Positions 5,622-7,350 of a DNA stretch of 7,350 bases are shown in pieces. Below the pieces are notes generated by a model. The model was not told the DNA's origin and searched no databases. It saw only the letters and a program-made list of their open reading frames with translations. A program made the position numbers and the translations under genes. The stretch comes from DATCJA01 sp050742335 (GTDB lineage Bacteria > Acidobacteriota > Vicinamibacteria > Vicinamibacterales > UBA2999), in assembly GCA_050742335.1 (NCBI GenBank), contig JBOGIR010000300.1, positions 1-7,350 of the forward strand, in the 5' to 3' direction. Every line of letters starts with the position of its first letter. Position 1 is the stretch's first letter.

Positions 5622-6821
5622 TCACACGACGGAAGGCGAACGAGATTCGGTGCGCGTCCAGTCGGACGGCGTCTCGACGTACGACCGGTCGAGATCGCGG
5701 ACCGAAGGGCACCCGAGCAGCTTGAGCGTTCGTATCATGTCGGCGCGCAGGATGTCGATTGCGCGTGCTACGCCCGGCCCACCGGCGGCTCCCAGCCCGT
5801 AGGCGTACGCCCGACCGACGAGCACCGCACGCGCGCCAAGGCACAACGCCTTGACGACGTCGCCACCGCGCCGAATTCCCCCGTCGACCAGGACTTCGAC
5901 CCGTCCTTTCGCGGCGGCAACGATCTCCGGCAGCGCGCGAAGCGTGGCCGACACGCCGTCCAATTGCCGGGCTCCGTGGTTCGAAACGATGATGCCTGCA
6001 ACTCCCGCGTCCACGGCGCGACGAGCGTCTTCGCCGGTGAGCACGCCCTTGACGAGAATCGGCCCGCTCCACGCCTCTCGAATCCAGCCGAAGTCTTTCC
6101 ACGTGACGGTCGTCTGTTCGAGCGCGGCGGTCACGTCGAGGTACGGAAGAGGACCCTGGCCCGGCGGAACGACGTTCGGAAAGTGCATCAGGCCGCCGTC
6201 GCGCCAGAAATCGATCAGCCAGCGGGGCTTGGAGAGCAGCTGCGCGAGAAACGGCAGCTGCGACCAGCCGCCAGTGAGGAGCTCGCGCGTCCCGTTGCGG
6301 ATGTCCCGCTCGCGAAGACCCGCCACCGGCGTATCGATCGTGACGACGAGCGCAGAAAAACCTGCCCCTCTTGCACGAGCCATCCCTGCCCGCGCCGCAT
6401 CGCATCCGCCCACCAGATACAACTGATACCACGCCGGGCCGGTCGTGGCTGCTTTCACATCTTCCAGCCGGCATCCGGACAGCGTCGAAAGCACGTAGAT
6501 CGTGCCCGCCGCGCCCGCCTCGCGTGCGGCGACTTCCTCGCCGCGCGGGTAGACCATCCGGCTGCTTCCAACGGGCGCGAGGAGGACGGGGAGATTGACA
6601 GGCGTCCCGAGCACGTTCGTGCGAAGGTCGCCGTGGGCAACCGCCACGGCCTGTCGCGGGCGGAATGTCACGTCCTCGAAGGCGCGGCAGTTCTCGCGCA
6701 GCGTCACCTCGCCCTCGGCACCGCCGTCGATGTAATCGAAGACGACCCGGGGCAGGCGGCGCTCAGCGAGGCGGCGCAGGTCGCCGATGTTGACGACGTA
6801 CGGAGACGCGACGTGTGGCAT
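5622..6821 (-). CDS. FMN-dependent alpha-hydroxy-acid oxidizing protein (LldD/glycolate oxidase family)
   Basis: A 399-residue TIM-barrel flavoenzyme that oxidises an L-2-hydroxy acid to the 2-oxo acid. Aligned by eye with spinach glycolate oxidase, every catalytic and FMN-contact residue is kept: Y30 (Y24), Y135 in WYQLY (Y129), D163 in TIDTP (D157), K258 in LVKGV (K230), H282 and R285 in SNHGARQLDG (H254, R257). The phosphate-binding DGGIRRGGD (313-321) and GRAYAYGL (336-343) are intact. Substrate-pocket positions differ from glycolate oxidase: G85 at A79 and L114 at W108, suggesting a roomier pocket than glycolate needs. There is no membrane segment or N-terminal cytochrome domain, so it is soluble; the electron acceptor is unknown. 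ATG 6821 follows GGGATTAGGG with a 4-bp spacer, a reasonable ribosome site. The last ~10 residues are Ser/Arg-rich and nonconserved-looking. It is convergent with the quinone oxidoreductase. Confidence 0.93.
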   Translation of the reverse strand: MPHVASPYVVNIGDLRRLAERRLPRVVFDYIDGGAEGEVTLRENCRAFEDVTFRPRQAVAVAHGDLRTNVLGTPVNLPVLLAPVGSSRMVYPRGEEVAAREAGAAGTIYVLSTLSGCRLEDVKAATTGPAWYQLYLVGGCDAARAGMARARGAGFSALVVTIDTPVAGLRERDIRNGTRELLTGGWSQLPFLAQLLSKPRWLIDFWRDGGLMHFPNVVPPGQGPLPYLDVTAALEQTTVTWKDFGWIREAWSGPILVKGVLTGEDARRAVDAGVAGIIVSNHGARQLDGVSATLRALPEIVAAAKGRVEVLVDGGIRRGGDVVKALCLGARAVLVGRAYAYGLGAAGGPGVARAIDILRADMIRTLKLLGCPSVRDLDRSYVETPSDWTRTESRSPSVV

Positions 6822-6843
6822 GTGACCCTAATCCCAAGGGTCC

Positions 6844-6871
6844 AGTCTATTCCGGAGGCCAGTTGAGTTAA
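6844..6871 (-). promoter_or_regulatory. Possible sigma70-like promoter for the alpha-hydroxy-acid gene
   Basis: On the minus strand TTAACT (6871-6866) and TAGACT (6849-6844) are separated by 16 bp and lie about 22 bp upstream of the ATG at 6821, each matching four of six consensus bases. It is a weak match in a region that otherwise is very GC-rich, so treat it as a candidate only. Confidence 0.25.
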
Positions 6872-6888
6872 CGCTCCCCGGGTCCTGT

Positions 6889-6985
6889 CGCCGGGTTTCC
6901 CCACCCGCGGCCACCCCCGGCGCTCGGCGCCAAGAGCACGGGTCACGGGGGAGGCGCCTGCGCGGCGGGTGGGGATGCCCCTCCC
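6889..6985. repeat. GC-rich inverted-repeat cluster upstream of the alpha-hydroxy-acid gene
   Basis: The 264-bp gap upstream of the alpha-hydroxy-acid gene has no credible ORF. Its GC-rich part contains the perfect 10-bp inverted pair CCCCACCCGC (6899-6908) and GCGGGTGGGG (6965-6974), with CCGGG/CCCGG blocks further out. Small hairpins lie inside, such as GGCGC-TCG-GCGCC (6919-6931), and a GGCGCC motif recurs (6926, 6953 and 6987). It could be a 5' leader structure for the minus-strand gene only if transcription begins upstream of it; the candidate promoter at 6844-6871 would exclude it from the transcript. No known riboswitch consensus is recognised. Confidence 0.5.
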
Positions 6986-7057
6986 GGCGCCACCCGTCCC
7001 AAAAGAACTTCGTCAACGCAGGTGCCCGGCGGAATAGGTGGAGTGCGGCTTTGAGTA

Positions 7058-7085
7058 CGTGGCGTCCGGCTTTAGCCGGACCACG
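7058..7085. repeat. Compact palindrome (GTCCGGCT/AGCCGGAC) abutting a stop codon
   Basis: GTCCGGCT (7064-7071) and AGCCGGAC (7074-7081) form a perfect 8-bp stem with a TT turn (or 7 bp with a TTTA loop), extended by CGTG (7058-7061) and CACG (7082-7085) across a GC bulge. On the minus strand the structure begins directly after the TAG of the YdeI-like gene (7088-7086). From memory, TCCGGCTTTAGCCGGA-type palindromes recur between genes in some acidobacterial genomes, which would make this a REP-like dispersed element; it may also protect or end the upstream transcript. There is no U-tract. Confidence 0.65.
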
Positions 7086-7350
7086 CTATCTCAGTCCCAG
7101 TTCTTTCCCTCGTACGATACGGCGTATCGCCTCACGGAGACGGCGCTCGCGCGTCTGCTGCTGCTTCGCGTCCAGAATCCACAGCAGGTAGCGCCGCCGA
7201 TGCGACGGCGCCAGGCGCTGGAACGCCGGCCACGCCCGCGGCGTGGCCTTGAGCGCCCTGACTACGTACGCCGGCACGGTCGAGACGTCTGGCAACTCGG
7301 CGTAAGGGTCTCGCGACGTTGGCGGACAATTCACGCCGGGAGCCGCCAGC
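7086..7350 (-). CDS. YdeI/OmpD-associated family protein, C-terminal part (5' end outside window)
   Basis: The frame is open from the window edge to the TAG at 7088-7086, about 87 codons. The GTG at 7334 could be read as a start but the frame continues upstream without a stop, so it is probably internal. The segment matches the C-terminal helical region of the YdeI/OmpD-associated family: VPAYVVRALKATPRAWPAF, then the typical LxPSHRRxYLLWI (here APSHRRRYLLWI), ILDAKQQQTRERRLREAI and a basic tail. In full-length members an N-terminal DUF1905- or DUF1801-like domain precedes this. Function is poorly defined; the E. coli relative has been linked to polymyxin and peptide resistance. The call relies on the SHRRxYxxWIxxAKxxxTRxxR pattern only. 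Confidence 0.75.
   Translation of the reverse strand, partial: LAAPGVNCPPTSRDPYAELPDVSTVPAYVVRALKATPRAWPAFQRLAPSHRRRYLLWILDAKQQQTRERRLREAIRRIVRGKELGLR

Noticed and set aside
5479..6474. 331-codon minus-strand frame overlapping the alpha-hydroxy-acid gene in another frame
   Set aside because: It is extremely Arg-rich with no family pattern, and the overlapping frame is clearly the real gene.
5547..6866. 439-codon open frame on the plus strand opposite the alpha-hydroxy-acid gene
   Set aside because: It is a low-complexity, Arg/Ala/His-rich antisense shadow of a gene with all catalytic residues, and it starts inside the palindromic element.
6870..7000. Cobalamin or other known riboswitch upstream of the alpha-hydroxy-acid gene
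   Set aside because: GC-rich stems exist but none of the conserved boxes I know are present.
1..7350. A novel multi-gene defence or biosynthetic system
   Set aside because: Every gene belongs to a familiar housekeeping or redox family, orientations are mixed, and no toxin-antitoxin, nuclease, recombinase or synthase core is present.

Overview
The window is high-GC bacterial DNA (roughly two thirds G+C by eye) that is densely coding apart from several short, repeat-filled intergenic gaps. The gene set is ordinary chromosomal metabolism. The lineage cannot be fixed from these genes alone. High GC, palindromic intergenic repeats (including an 8-bp inverted repeat reading GTCCGGCT/AGCCGGAC) and weak or absent Shine-Dalgarno sequences would fit an acidobacterial (Vicinamibacteria-like) genome, but that is an inference from memory of similar sequences.

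Layout: (1) 1-647 (+), the C-terminal part of a UbiD-family decarboxylase, cut by the left edge. (2) 720-1103 (-), apaG, convergent with it across a 72-bp gap holding a hairpin. (3) 1118-3043 (+), a complete MsbA/LmrA-type half-size ABC exporter, divergent from apaG. (4) 3044-3228, a gap filled with an inverted pair of 8-bp tandem-repeat arrays. (5) 3229-4245 (+), an extended short-chain dehydrogenase of the L-threonine 3-dehydrogenase type. (6) 4246-4448, a second gap holding a nested inverted repeat with a similar motif. (7) 4449-5432 (+), a PIG3-family NAD(P)H:quinone oxidoreductase. (8) 5433-5621, a gap between convergent genes containing a ~127-bp palindromic element. (9) 5622-6821 (-), an FMN-dependent alpha-hydroxy-acid oxidase/dehydrogenase with all catalytic residues. 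(10) 6822-7085, a GC-rich gap with inverted repeats and a compact hairpin. (11) 7086-7350 (-), the C-terminal part of a YdeI/OmpD-associated-type protein, cut by the right edge.

No pathway or operon links these genes convincingly. The three redox enzymes (Tdh-like, PIG3-like, alpha-hydroxy-acid oxidizing) could all take part in catabolism or redox balance, but the large repeat-filled gaps argue against one tight transcription unit. I see no defence system, CRISPR array, transposase, integrase, rRNA or tRNA. The most unusual content is the intergenic repeat structure: every gap except the short apaG/exporter one contains a different inverted-repeat element, and the two flanking the Tdh-like gene resemble each other in motif and polarity.
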